NCBI GenBank assembly: GCA_029964075.1
Contig: CM057133.1
Span: 18,872,699-18,936,698, forward strand
Length of the DNA stretch: 64,000 nucleotides
Direction of reading: 5' to 3'
Origin: Patiria pectinifera
Taxonomy: Eukaryota > Echinodermata > Asteroidea > Valvatida > Asterinidae
A program made the translations under genes and the position numbers. Below, piece after piece: positions 34,700 to 47,263 of the stretch; position 1 is the first letter of the stretch, and every line of letters starts with the position of its first letter. The notes under the pieces are model-generated. The model searched no databases and was not told the DNA's origin. It was given only the letters and a program-made list of their open reading frames with translations.

Positions 34700-37449
34700 T
34701 GGCTTTGATAAGTGTTTGGTCAAATTCCAGTTTTTTGGTATAATTCTGGAAAGTTTTCTGAAATAATTAGAAAATTGATTCCATGAACATTTTACGAAGA
34801 CTTTCTATCAACGAAACCACCAGGAACAAATTCACTGCCATTTACGGCACTGCTCAGGCCTAACATTAATGGTTGCTGATAAAGGGCGCGTAAATAAGCG
34901 AGGTACGGTAAGTCTTTTAGACGGGTGCCTGCCCCTGACCGGCAACCAGCATCTGACTTGAAACTCAGTTTTATTATGAATTCAACACTCACCTCCACTG
35001 TGGCTAAGACATGCGGGGTGCAGATCAGTAAATACACTGCCATAGACCTTTGTGGTAATTACGCGCACTTCTCAAAATTATTTAAAAATGCTTACAACTC
35101 TCTGATGTGTTCAAGACACGCATCAAATTAAAGCTTATTCAATTATCTTTCATTTTCTGTTCAATTTGTGGGGGTAATCCGATGACTTTTGGAAGAAATT
35201 TTTATCTGAAGATAATCACACCTAAAAATAGTCCTGAAGCCCATCGCCATTTTGAAAAACAATGGCTATATACGCTTCATTGCAAAATAGAGCGCCTTTA
35301 GAGCCCCAATTTCATCTACTGATTTCACAGAAATACAAGCTCACAGTCCTGTGCACGGCCTCCACCCTTCTTTTCACAAACCCTCAAGTTCGTGGCCCAC
35401 AAAATGCTCTGATACCGAAGAATTTAAGGGCATGCCAATCGTGATTTGGCCAGCTCCGGCAATTTTGGACCGATTTACTGGTCTGCACCATGCGGGACCA
35501 AGTCTTCAGGCTACAAGGCGCCCTCTTTGGATCACCCCGCCAAAAAATTCTGCATCTTTCGGCAATAATTTATCAACTGACGTAGAGAGTATTCTATTTT
35601 CCACCTTTGTATCCGATTTCGTAAAAGTCTTTGGCAAAGATTCGGCGTTCAATATTTGACATTATGCGGTTACTTTGAAGCGGCCTGATATCAACTTTAG
35701 GTTTTTCCGAAGGGTTTAGACTGTACTACACGGGCACATAAATACCGCCCAAAAACGCGGGTTTTGGCACCGCCTGCCCGACTCTTTGCAGGTAATTATG
35801 TCCTTTCTTTTACTCCCACTTATGTAGCGTAAAATTCATTATTTTGTGGAAACTTTTGGGTCAGAGGCCTACTACCTTTACCGCAATTTATCATAGACTG
35901 GTTTAATAAGGATGGGGATGGCTTTTGTTGGATTGAAAATGTGGAATTTAGGTGAAGTTTGAGGTAGTGTAATGTTGGAACTTTAACGTTGATTTTTAAC
36001 AATAGTGACATGTACGTGCGTTGTGATTGTGTAAAACATCACCTGGGTTAACGTGCAAGACTTACGAAATTTATTGGATTGTGGGATGGATTTAGATTTT
36101 ATGTGACATCAGTAATTTAACTGTAACACCTTTACATGTGTGGGATTAAGTGTCGTTACCCTGGAACTTTAAATCGCTCGCTGTCAAGTTTAGTAGGCAT
36201 GGCGGCCGTGTTGGATACTCGGGGAGGGTTTGTGTGTGTGCGGTGAGTGTGCGTGCGATCGTCGGTCAGCCAGCGCGCGGGGTTGACCTGTCTGCTTGCG
36301 TCCCCTGACCCGTGTAGCCGGCGCTGCCTTCATGCCTATTCAGTTACATGTACATTGTGTACATGTACTCGTGAACCTGCGTGCCTGGCCCCCTCCTTCC
36401 TCTTTCCCCCTTTCCACCGGCCCGGTTCTCACACTTGCTTAATACTTGAAAGAGGGTACAAGTCCAATCACTGAACAAGGGCGGATCCAGAGAGGTTAGT
36501 ACGGGGGGGGGGGGGGTTCTGAGCTCTCCAAAGTATAAAAAAAAATGGCCTTATTTGACAAAATTTCGGTCACTGCTGGGGGGGGGTGGACGTCTCCTTC
36601 GCACCCCCTAGAAACGTCACTGCTGAAGACCGACTTTCCGTAGCCGACTCATTAATTTGCGTCGCGTTGGATACAAGCTGTGAATCTACGAGAGTCTGAG
36701 GTGATTTAACACATCTCCTCCCCTTGGTCAGTCATAAAAACACAAGGTTTAATGTTTTAGATTACATGTGTCATTGAACATGCACGGTGCACCAGAATGC
36801 AAGAGAGATCATTCTGTACCTCTATAAACGCATCCGTCCTATAGTTTCACAATATCTTCAAAGTGTCTCTCATTTTTATTTAGTAAAGTGAAATTTTTCA
36901 ACGCGTTCCATACTTCGTTACCATACTAAAAAGGTTCATAAAAATCAGTGTGACTAAGATGCAAGTAGGCCTATAAGTAAAGAAATGAGAACATTTTGCT
37001 TGTACATTTTGTATTTTGTTAATAAATATAGGCTATTCATTACAACACAGCTCTTGGATCATTTTATGAGATGTATAATTGGAGAACATTTACAGTAGAG
37101 CAGGCCCCCTATGCAACTTATAATGTTACATTGAGATGTTTAGTACGATCACAGCTATTTCAGTAAAACTGCAACAAATGCTGAATAAATTATCAGTGCT
37201 GCACAAAGGACAAATTATTTGCAAACGATTATATGGATTTTATGATCAAATCGTCTGTACACTGCGTGTATCGGGGGACATCGTGCCAAAATCGGTTACC
37301 ATGCCATCAAGCTTGGTAGTTGTAGTGCTGTTCATTTACCAATTATTATGGAACATACGATAATCATTTGCGACTCAGAATATCCTACACATAATAAAAG
37401 ATGGCAACGAATTACGTAAACGCACGTAACATTTAAAGAAGCACTGTCA
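34700..37449. other. Gene-poor DNA
   Basis: No recognised protein family. A 102-codon plus frame at 35351-35659 resembles nothing known to me. 36180-36420 is GC- and CpG-rich and holds the candidate exon described separately. 36507-36518 and 36580-36587 are G runs. Confidence 0.45.
36199..36242 (+). other. Candidate first coding exon of an unrecognised gene
   Basis: AGGCATGGCGGCC is a strong vertebrate-like start context; 14 codons (MAAVLDTRGGFVCV) run into the donor CG|GTGAGT at 36243. The segment is CpG-rich in an AT-rich neighbourhood. I could not find a matching second exon, and the dehydrogenase gene 5 kb downstream has its own start after an in-frame stop. Chance or repeat-derived origin is possible. 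Confidence 0.25.
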
Positions 37450-38680
37450 AATTAGTCAGGTGGCTTATGGTCGAAATCGTGACCGACTGGTCCAAAGCAC
37501 CAAACTCGGTATAGATAGATTATTAAAGCCCTAGATAAGATATTCAGAAGAGGTGACACCTGGAATTCTTTTGGGAAGAGTGCCTAATTTGCATAAATTT
37601 AAATACCTGCCATGTACTTTGGAATATTTTTATTCTTACTTGAAAATTCTATTGCAGGGATTCTACTTACATATCCTTACTTAAATAACATTTTCAGAGG
37701 CAAAGTGACTGGATGATTATCAGAGCAGATCCAAAATGGATGATTATATCCTAAAGTTGACCGAATTCACCTTTTCCCCAAATATCATCAAGTATAGTCT
37801 AACCAAACCTCCATATTGAAGAGCTTTAAGTTCACAAAGTCACTTACTGGCACAGTTATGTAGCCTACCCTGGTAAAACAATATGGAAAATCGTGTGAAT
37901 AATGATAACACCATGATATTTAGCCCAAAAACCAAAAACAAAAAGGAAACAGTGAGGTGTCCGTAAATTGGCTCAAAATTAGACGAAGGGTTACCTAACG
38001 TGGGGACCAAGTTCAAAGAAATCCCCCAAAATACGAGATTATGGTTGTTTATAATAATTATGTCTACGTGAACAGTTTTCTTACCAGTAAATTTCGGGAA
38101 TTCCTTGACCTTGTTTTAACCCGATTTAACCCGATTTATGAACATCTGTTTTTTTTTCCTTTTCGTTTTCTGGGCTAAATATCATCATGGTATCATTGTT
38201 CACATAATTTTTTTCATAAAGTTTTATTATAGAGTAAATGTGCTAGTAAGCAGCTTTGTGAATTTGAAGCTCGTCAATAGCGAGGTTAGGGTAGACTAAT
38301 TCTGTAGGAAAGGTAATTGCAACTTTTGGGTGTAATAGCCATTTCGGATCTTCCATATGTCCTGATAAATATCCAGTCACCTGCCTCTAACAATTATTTA
38401 AGTAAGGATATGTTAGTAGAATCCCCAAAATAAAAAATAAAAAAAATAAAAGGATATAATGAAAGTATGGGAATAACTTTATTACACGGCAGCTACTTAG
38501 GCCTACGATTTATGCAAATTAGGCAACTTTCCCACAATAAATTCAGGTGGCGGTGTCGACTCTTCTAAATATCCATAGGGCTATAAAAAAAACTATCTGC
38601 CCAGGTTTGTGCTTTGGACCATGCAGTCGGTCACGAACTTGTCAAAAACTGAATAAACTATTAGCCACTTGATTAAATCT
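37450..38680. mobile_element. 1.2-kb diverged foldback element
   Basis: Arms of about 500 bases (37450-37950 and 38157-38680) are imperfect reverse complements. Paired landmarks include GTGACCGACTGGTCCAAAGC with GCTTTGGACCATGCAGTCGG, ACATATCCTTACTTAAATAA with TTATTTAAGTAAGGATATGT, and CATGATATTTAGCCCA with GGGCTAAATATCATCATG. The loop is about 200 bases. Substitutions and indels are frequent, so it is older than the 4772-5597 element. No coding capacity. Confidence 0.8.
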
Positions 38681-38751
38681 AGAAATACCAATTTTTCTAA
38701 AACCATACCGTGACCTATAGTACCTTGTGTACATGAAAACCGCTACAATTA

Positions 38752-38845
38752 TCAAGCTGTCGCCCAATCAAGCTATCGCCCGATCAAGCTATCGCCCAAT
38801 CAAGCTATCGCACAATCAAGTTCTCAAACAATCAAGCTATCGCTA
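38752..38845. repeat. 17-bp tandem repeat
   Basis: Five to six units of CAATCAAGCTATCGCCC on a 17-base period, the fifth degenerate, directly beyond the 37450-38680 foldback. A CpG-rich segment follows. No function is apparent. Confidence 0.85.
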
Positions 38846-38849
38846 ATGG

Positions 38850-39958
38850 CGGCCACCTGTTGCGATCGTGACTGTTGACGAACGCGACGACCCTTTATAC
38901 TCACTGATTGCTGCGATTTTGCTGGCAATAACCAACCGTACTCCAGTTGTGGGAGTTGCAGCATTACTTACTGGAGTAAAGATAACGTGTAAACGAATTC
39001 CCTCTTTCGCATGCGCAGTTCTTCCTGTATTACACCACGAAAACCCGTTAGGCTTCGGTGCAAAAGTCTGCCTGTATGTGGTGGATCACACTCGCAAAAA
39101 TTGGACGGAAATTGGTAAGCTGCGACATTTTCCCGCCTAATCATATTTTCACGGTTTCTGTTCCTTCCTCCACATAGTGCATTGTAACGCCGAGCCTAAG
39201 TCTATATGCGCTCAAGGACTTTTGTTGCTTTCAACGAACCATGGAGGGGCCTAGTCGACCTTTCGTGGCAGATAGTTGAAGACAAGTCATGCAGAGTCGT
39301 GTTTTGCCAGTTGGCGCCGTCAATAATGTACTAGCGTACGACATCCGCATGGGGTGTACGCTATGACGTTTTGGACTTTACTTCTCTTAAAAACATGCGG
39401 GAAAATATACAATAAGAAAAAAAAAGAGATAAATTTGAATGTAATGAAATTCGGCCAATTACCGACTTGAATTCAAGTCAAGGCTGATAGAACCCTCAAC
39501 GCTTGAACTTGGAATTGATTGCGTATCCGCTTTGTTCACAAGTACCCCATCACCGGCAAAGAAAGTACAGTTTGGGGTGACCGACCTACGCCATCTTGCC
39601 TGACTGCAATTTTGCCGCGACGCACGGCCATACCACTGCGTGTACACCATTGATCTCCCTCTATAATTACACGCCTATATATACAGGTAGACAAGCATTT
39701 CAAAAATGGGGACAGAGCATTAGATCTGACTAATAACTGACTGTACGACTAATTATTCTGGGGGTGAAGAAACTCTCCGAGGGATGATTGTTCACCTTTT
39801 GGTACAATATGTCCCGGCGTTCATATGAACTGCAGGTGAATGCCAGGTGCAATAACATTGCTGTTCTGTACCAACTTCAGCACTAAATGAGTTTTTCCAC
39901 AGCGTACGTTGACCTTCTGGCCAGCTTTGTGAACAATCGGTCGGCAAAAAACCTTTAT
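38850..39958. other. Intergenic DNA, no recognised gene
   Basis: Contains a 90-codon plus frame (38868-39140) with a hydrophobic stretch (LIAAILLAITN) that matches no known family and has no supporting splice partners. The rest shows nothing identifiable. Confidence 0.45.
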
Positions 39959-39960
39959 TA

Positions 39961-40179
39961 CGGAAGCGTAGAAGGGCCAAGAGAAATTAAGAAAAATGTA
40001 TTTCCTATCTCGCCGCGGCGAGTTACTATAGAAAGTAGTAACTATAGAAAGTAACTCGCCGCGGCGAGTTAGTGACTCGCCGCGGCGAAATCGTAATTTG
40101 CCGCGGCGAAATAGTAACTCGCCGCCGCGACATAGTAAATACATTTTTCTTAATTTTTCTTGGCCCTTCTACGCTTCCG
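39961..40179. mobile_element. 219-bp MITE filled with TCGCCGCGGCGA palindromes
   Basis: A compact relative of the 5841-7491 element. Ends CGGAAGCGTAGAAGGGCCAA are inverted over about 42 bases with one mismatch and flanked by TA (39959-39960 and 40180-40181). The interior consists of four or five TCGCCGCGGCGA-type palindromes with ACTATAGAAAGTAGT-like spacers, with no loop insertion. Confidence 0.92.
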
Positions 40180-40181
40180 TA

Positions 40182-41564
40182 CTATATTGTGTGCTAAGCA
40201 AAATAAAAGTCTATAGAAATTAGGGTCAAGGACTTTTTGTGTGAATCATTTCTTCAAAAATCAGCAAACGCTCGTGTACATGTTGGTACCGTATGGTGAG
40301 CGAAGTTTCGTGGCTGAAGTAGTCAACAATAGGTGATTATGAGTGCGTTATTGTGCGTATAGCACTGAGTCTTTGTGGTTTGGTTTTTATATCCGCATTT
40401 TGCCGTTCTCATATAAGCATCAACGAGGTATACGTTGAGATAGCTATATAGGTATCGTCGTCGATTTACTGTTAGTATCAGGCACAATTTGGAGGCATCT
40501 GAAAATATCGGCGACGTTTGGCAGCTAGTGGAACAGATCGAGCGTGTCTGATTTCAGTTTGTATGTAAAAACACTATGTTTAAACGTTTTTACGGGTAAG
40601 CCCACCTGGGAATGTCTTGAACCAGGGTTAACTTTTGTGGACGTAATTCTGACTACAGAATGGTGACAATAGCCCCGCCGATTTTTAGCTGCGGGTAGCA
40701 TCTCAACAGATCATAAAATCTCTCCGGTTAGGCTAGTTAGTTCGTTAGTTAGTCAACATTAAACGTTGTCATTGTCAATTGCTCGTACATCTTTTGACCA
40801 ATTTCATCCAAACTTTGTCAATATCAGAAGCCCAGCCCCAACATGTCACATGACCAAACTCGGGTCAAAGGTCATCGCGGGGTTAAGGTCAAATAACGTC
40901 ACATTTCAAATAAGCCCAAATGACAAAAGTAGTGCTGTCAACATGTTGGCCTTGGTCAATTAAAAAATGTCCATGGTTACCTCTTCGTCTGACCTACTTG
41001 TTATGGGTTCAAAGGTCAAAATAAGGCGAACATGAATTCGTTGGCCTGCAGCTTCCGAGATGCGATCGATCTTGTTTTTGTGTGTGCAGAAATTTCTCCA
41101 TGATCAGACGTACTCTTTTACTTCTGAGAATTGTAAGTCTCTGCGTGAGAAATATATATAGGTCGAGGTATAAAGATGTTATAGTTGCTTCCTTGACCAG
41201 CTCACCAGTACCACATCTCGTCCACATTATTATCCCGATGATCAGAAAGCTTTCACATTTGGCCCAAGATCTACATACGCATAGGCCTACACTGCCCATA
41301 TATACGAATCTGACAGTGGTTTGTTTAAAAGGCATGGTCCCATATGGGATTGAATAAGTTAATTAAAATCCGACATTTTGTTGCAATTGTTATTATTTTT
41401 ATTATTATCATTATTTTTTTTTTTGTATTATTATTATTTTTTTTTACATAGTAGCAGCTGCTTGCTTCTTACGTGAACATCACCACTTATTAGGACTTAT
41501 ACAATCAGAATTCATCTCGTTTGCCAGCTGAATCCCATCTTTTACCAATCCAGTAAATGCGAAG
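40182..41564. other. Upstream flank of the dehydrogenase gene
   Basis: No recognised coding sequence. 40846-40900 contains several AGGTCA/GGGTCAAAGGTCA words, resembling nuclear-receptor half-sites, but the same words occur in the repeats of this window. 41385-41450 is an A/T-rich ATT tract. No clear TATA box could be assigned. Confidence 0.4.
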
Positions 41565-44500
41565 ATGAGTATGTTCAGTATGGATCCTTTATTCGTTGGC
41601 CCTGTTATCTTCGGTGAGTACTGAGTAACACATTTTAAATTTAAAGTCGGATTTCCATGAGGCAGTGACTGCAGTCACTCCACACGAGTCTCAGTTGGAT
41701 GGGTTGGGGTAATATAACTGCTTCCACAGAAGGGTGTAAGTTTGGTTCGGGGCGGAGTCGGATTGGATAAAATTAGTTATGGACGAACACCGAAGGCAGA
41801 CCTTTGCAAACAAAGTGTCAGGGTCTTTTTCCTCAATTTTCCCCTGCACTCTTGTACCTGTTTCCATTTAATATTTGTTTGCAGCAAAAGATCGGCGCGG
41901 ACCATATGCTACATTATTTTCTTGAGTTGTAGTTCTTAATCATTGTTCTCTCAATAAAATAAACCAGACACATATAAAAAGAAATTGAGTAATTTCAAGC
42001 AAAGATCCTCCACATTCCTCGGGCGAATTTATTCTTGATGTATATATTGATTTAGTGGAGGTTAGACCATGCCTTACTGGAAAGGGTAAGGCCGGGCGTG
42101 GTGTCTCGGGATAGTGCATGGTTAGCTATTGCCGTCTTTTCCTGCATGCAGGTTGCTTCGTAATCATGCACGTATATCCTTATGACTGCTTCGACAATTA
42201 ACTCCATGACATCCTCGGTCGTGCTTTGACTTATACCCGCTTTCATTTTTTGATTGTTCTACAAGCTGTCATTGTGCTGTACTGGGTTTTTCGGAGGTGG
42301 GTGGCAGGAGGATGGTGCCACAGCAAAGCTCGCCTGGACGGCAAGACGGTTGTCATTACGGGAGCCAACACTGGCATTGGCAAGGAGACGGCTGAAGATC
42401 TTGCTAGAAGAGGTAGGTATGTGACAGCTTTTCAGAAGAAGTTCTGAACTATTTCTCGGTCCCTCCATGGATAATTTAAACCTGTTTGGGAGCCTGGAAG
42501 GGATGACCACTAAAAAGCCACATGGACATTTGCATCTTACCATCATGTGTTTGTTTTGTTAAACAGGTGCTCGTGTGATCTTGGCCTGCCGTGACCTTCC
42601 AAAGGCCGAAGCAGCCGCCGCTTACATCCGTAAGGTGACCGGGAACAAGAAGGTGACGGTGCGCAAACTAGACTTGGCTTCCATGGCCTCGGTCAGAGAG
42701 TGTGCCAAGAAGATCAAGGCAGAGGTGACAAGGCTGGATATACTCATCAACAATGCAGGTAAAGTGGTAAAGGACAGTCGATGATGGTTAAACAAGCATA
42801 CTCGAAGAAACTCAGAAAGCCTCATATTGTCTTTTGAAGTGTTAGGCCCTAATCAGATTCAGCCAATAAACTTGTAGAAAACAAAAACAAATAAATGATA
42901 CAATGAAATATTGTGGGGCAAACCTTTGTTCAACTGTTTTTCCTCTGTTATCCTTTTGAATATTATACAGGAATCATGTTCTGTCCGGAATGGAAGACAG
43001 AAGATGGGTTCGAGATGCAGTTTGGCGTCAATCATCTTGGCCACTTCCTTTTGACCAATCTCCTCCTGGATCTCATCAAGTCCTCCGCCCCTGCTCGTAT
43101 AATCAATGTGTCCTCCATGGCTCACGCTTTTAATAAGATGTGCTGGGATGACTTACATATGAGAGATAACTACGATACAATGGCGGCTTATGCACAGAGC
43201 AAACTGGCAAACGTGCTCTTCACTAAGGAACTCGCTAAACGTTTGATGGGTTAGTTGTCTTTGTACGGGATGTTATTTAAAAACTTCATGGGTTTCTTCT
43301 TAGATAGCCGATAACAGTCATGAGATGAACACTGCTGACGAAGCAGCTTTTTATATCGCAATGAAAAGTTACGAACATATCGTGCGCACAGTCACATTGC
43401 AGAACCTTTGTTTCGGTATCCCTCCAACAACCTCAGAACCCAACAGTGGCAAATCGATAGACCCCATTTACGCCAGATTAACATAATGTATAACACAACG
43501 GGAAATCCCTTGAATTTGAAGCCATGAAAGTAGGCTCACATAAGTTCGTAAAGGGAAAGCTCGATGCCTTTTCAGTCTTTGTAATAGATAAGAATTGCAG
43601 GTTAAACTGCAAACATGTTGGTGTATTGTATACAGTCGACTCCTGTTATTATGAGCCCCGATGTAACGACCTTAGAAAGCACATGATCTGGGTTATTACA
43701 AGTATTTTCTCCAGCACGATGGAAAACTATAAATAGGCCCCTAATATTTGTTCAGTTTTAAAGCAAGCATGCAGGATTTTCTGCCACACACCAGGCTACA
43801 TCTTAAACTTCTTTGTCATTTTTAATGGTCGCTCTGTCATTTTTAATGACAGGCTCTGGAGTGACAGTCTGTGCCTTGAGCCCAGGAAGCGTGAAGACGG
43901 AGCTCATTCGTCACATGCATGGGGCCTTGAGTCTTCCGTTTCGAGTCCTGTTTGGGGTTATTAGCTTGAAGTCCCTCCAGAAGACTGCAGAGCAAGGGGC
44001 GCAGACTACCATCCAGTGTGCCGTGGCTGAGGAGCTTCGAGACACTACGGGCCTTTATTTCAGGTGAGGCAATGAACGGAAGCCTTTATTCGAGTGGGTG
44101 TTCTTTTGCCATTTGAGTAAATGAGACCCTGTGCAGTTAAACATGCATAATTCTGGGTGACTGTTATTTACCCCCAACTTTTGGGAAATGCGTCTGTAAA
44201 TGTGAAAAGCCTTGGGTTATTCTCGGCAAATGCTGATGTACAAAGCGTGCCAATTGAAGATGCAACATTCAGAAAATAACAAATTAAAACGGTTTGATGT
44301 TTTTCTTCAATAAAATTATATATTACAATAAAGCCTGACTATTTCTTAATCCACTCCGTTTTACTCCATTCCATTTGGGTCCATAGATCCAGAAATAATA
44401 TCAACTCGACTTATGTTTGTGGACAAACACATGACTGTTTTGGCATGGCATGTTTATTTCATTTTATAGTCTGATAGACCATATCAGGTGTGTATTTCTA

Positions 44501-47065
44501 AAGACAGCACACTGTTATTATGCCACTTAAATAGGGATTAAAGGGTATTAAAAACAATTTCAATATGACATCACGTGACATACGATGACGTCACCATAAC
44601 GTCACTTTATTTGTTTACTATAACACCCCAATGTAGGTACGTATCAATTACAACCCACTCGGACCTATGGTGCTGCTGATATAGACCTTAGAAAATGCAC
44701 CTGTAATGTGACGTCACATGACATGCGATGACGTCATGATGACGACACTGCAACTTTCATCTATAAAACAGCCCGGTCTAGGCACAAACCCCGTTTCAAC
44801 CCACCGGATCTACAGCTCTGTAGAAATAGGCCTTTAAAATATGATCTTTATTATAACGTCATATGTCATATGATGCCGTCATCATGACATGACGTCTTTT
44901 TTCCTCTATACCACCTCCCGGTCTAAGTGTGCATATCATCTTTCAACCCAATCGGACCGATAGTTCTGTATATTTATACAGTCGACTCTCGTTAATGCAA
45001 ACCCTGTTAACACAATTTCTGGTTAATAGCAAACATAAAACCTTAGTCCCAACTGTGCATGTGCAGAATGAATGGGACTGGTGCTCCTCTTTATACAAAA
45101 TTCTGATACAACAAAAACGTTATGGCTGGGTCCGACTGAGTTTGTATTAATGAGAGTCGACTGTATATGCCTTCAAAATTTGCACCTTGAATGTGATGTC
45201 ACGTGACTCATGATTACGTCAGATAACGTCAATGTTTGGCACACAACTGCAGGTGCTGGTCTAAGTGTGTGCCAAGTACGAAAATCAATCGAATTGATTA
45301 TAGTGCCTAAAGTGCCATGCACGATAAAAACGTGTATGGACAGTCGGAAAAAGAAAAACAACTCAAGCAAATGAACAATAGGCTATTGTGTAGTGTAGGA
45401 TTAAATTGTGGTCATATTAGTGTCTGGAGTATTTGATTATTTCAAAAGGCCTTTTCTGACCAAAAGTACTCCTCTGAACCCGAATGACACCTGCTGTTGT
45501 AATTTGGGAAAGTTTTCAAGGTAGAAAATGCGATTTGCTTACGCGGGTTACTTTTTGGCTGGGTCAAAACTACCCCAATCCTTATCCCGCCACCAAGCGC
45601 ATTGACGTGTTTAGCGTGGTATTGCCAGAACTCGTATTTTTTTTACCAGAACCCCAGTCTGTCTACGACATGGCTGTTTGTTCGGTGTAGGTGTAGCACA
45701 ACAAACAACTTTCAAGTACAGCCGTTTGGTTGCGAAGGCCAATTTCCATTATGGTGTGCAGTAAAATTTTGCATAGTATCCTCCTTCACGAGTTATTAAT
45801 TAATAAACATCACCCTTTTTGCCGGCTATATCTCATCATCGCCAAGTCACGCAGAGTCACGCTAATGAATATGCTAATATGCACTTCGTCACTGCTTGCC
45901 CCAAAATCGGCCAAGCTTGCAAGCGAACCTGAAAACCATGCACGTGAGTTTGATCGGGAAAAAATCCTCCTCAAAATTTTGCTTGGAGATAGTTCAAGGT
46001 GTAACACAAGCGTTTGCAACAACAGATGAAGCTGAAATTCGGGATACTTTAGATGATATCAACCACTCGTACAACTTGAAGAGATTTCTAGAAATTGATA
46101 TCAATACATACAGTTGGGGACGTTTTCAAACGACTTCTTCCCGACTTTAAGGTCAGCTTTACCAGTAACCAGTGTTGACGTTACGGCATCGATGATGGCG
46201 ATTTTTTTCACTGATATGAAGTTTAGAATTTCTTTTTCCGTTATAATCTAACATTTTCAATGAAACTGATATTTTTTTCTGAGAAACACAACGTTCAAAA
46301 AGCCGTATTCTTTGGGGTTGCATGAATTTCACTGCTCTGTGATAGCGTCTAAGTATGTAATCGGATTAACATTGTTAACGTGGACACTTAGGCCTTCGCA
46401 ACTAGACGGCTCAGTAGGTTGTGTTCAGCAATCGGGAATAGTTTCCTGAACTTCGCAATCCCTGCACAAGAACAAAAAACAAAAAAAAACAATGGCAGTT
46501 TCGGGAAGTTGCCGAAACAGCCAATTAATAGAAATACTTGGCCACTCTCACTTCATGTGATGCAACCAATTTCAGTGCCTATTCAATGCTTACCCAGATT
46601 CAGCATGTGCAGTTGAGAGTGGGCCCAAGTAAAATTTCTGGATCTGTGGACCAAAATGGAATGGGGTATTAAAAAAGAAGTAGGTTGAAATATATTCAGG
46701 CTTTAATAAAAAATATATGTAATTTCATTGAAGAAAAAAAACACCATTAATCCGTTTTAATGTTTGTAATTTGTATACTGCACTTACATTTGGCACACTC
46801 TGTACAAAACAATTAAGGTATATTCGTGACTTGATAATATAGCGAATTGCACTTGCAGTTTATAAGAATATAATGTTGAATAGTGTTATTCTTTAAATTC
46901 ACAATCTTTTGATTTTTTATTGGAATTTTCTCTTCATTCCAAAACATATTTTTCAGTGACTGTGTGCCGAAAACACCCAGTCGCGAGGCCCTTGACAAAG
47001 AGTCTGCGCGTCGCCTATGGGAAATCAGCGCCGAGTTGGTTGGATTGGAGAAAAAGGTTGAATAA
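41565..47065 (+). CDS. Retinol dehydrogenase 11-14-like short-chain dehydrogenase/reductase
   Basis: Six exons: 41565-41613, 42266-42412, 42567-42758, 42971-43249, 43853-44063 and 46957-47065 (stop TAA), giving 328 residues with consistent phases. An in-frame stop at 41529-41531 limits the start. An N-terminal hydrophobic segment (residues about 8-25) is followed by basic residues, the layout of a membrane-anchored enzyme. The Rossmann motif TGANTGIG (48-55) binds NAD(P)H, CRD (73-75) favours NADP-type cofactor as in RDH11-14, NNAG is at 127-130, and the catalytic Ser lies in NVSS (177-178) with YAQSK giving Tyr203 and Lys207. Length and motifs fit the family, which reduces or oxidises retinoids and lipid aldehydes; the true substrate is unknown. 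All key residues are intact, in contrast to the relic at 34084-34657. Confidence 0.93.
44550..45230. repeat. CRE-palindrome repeat array (minus orientation), about four units
   Basis: Units of roughly 140 bases, each with TGACGTCAC / CACATGACAT / GATGACGTCA words followed by a CTATAA-ACAGCCCGGTCTAG-like stretch and CCAATCGGACC-like text. The first three are about 139 and 146 bases apart; a fourth near 45188 is separated by unrelated sequence. The same family appears in opposite orientation at 55430-55820. It lies in the last intron of the dehydrogenase gene. Confidence 0.75.
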
Positions 47066-47226
47066 ATATGAGTAGCTGAGAAAGTAACGGTTGTGCAGTT
47101 CATAATTATAGCATTTGGTATTCAAATGGTTCGTCTCGTTTATAGTTCAACTTCCTATATTGCAAGACTGTTAGATTAGTTTATTATTGACATAAGATTG
47201 TTTTTGTCAGCAGCAGGTGGTTAATT

Positions 47227-47263
<37 letters not shown>

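Noticed and set aside
40846..40900. Nuclear-receptor response element upstream of the dehydrogenase gene
   Set aside because: AGGTCA words are frequent in several repeats of this window, so a regulatory call here is not supported without conservation or binding data.
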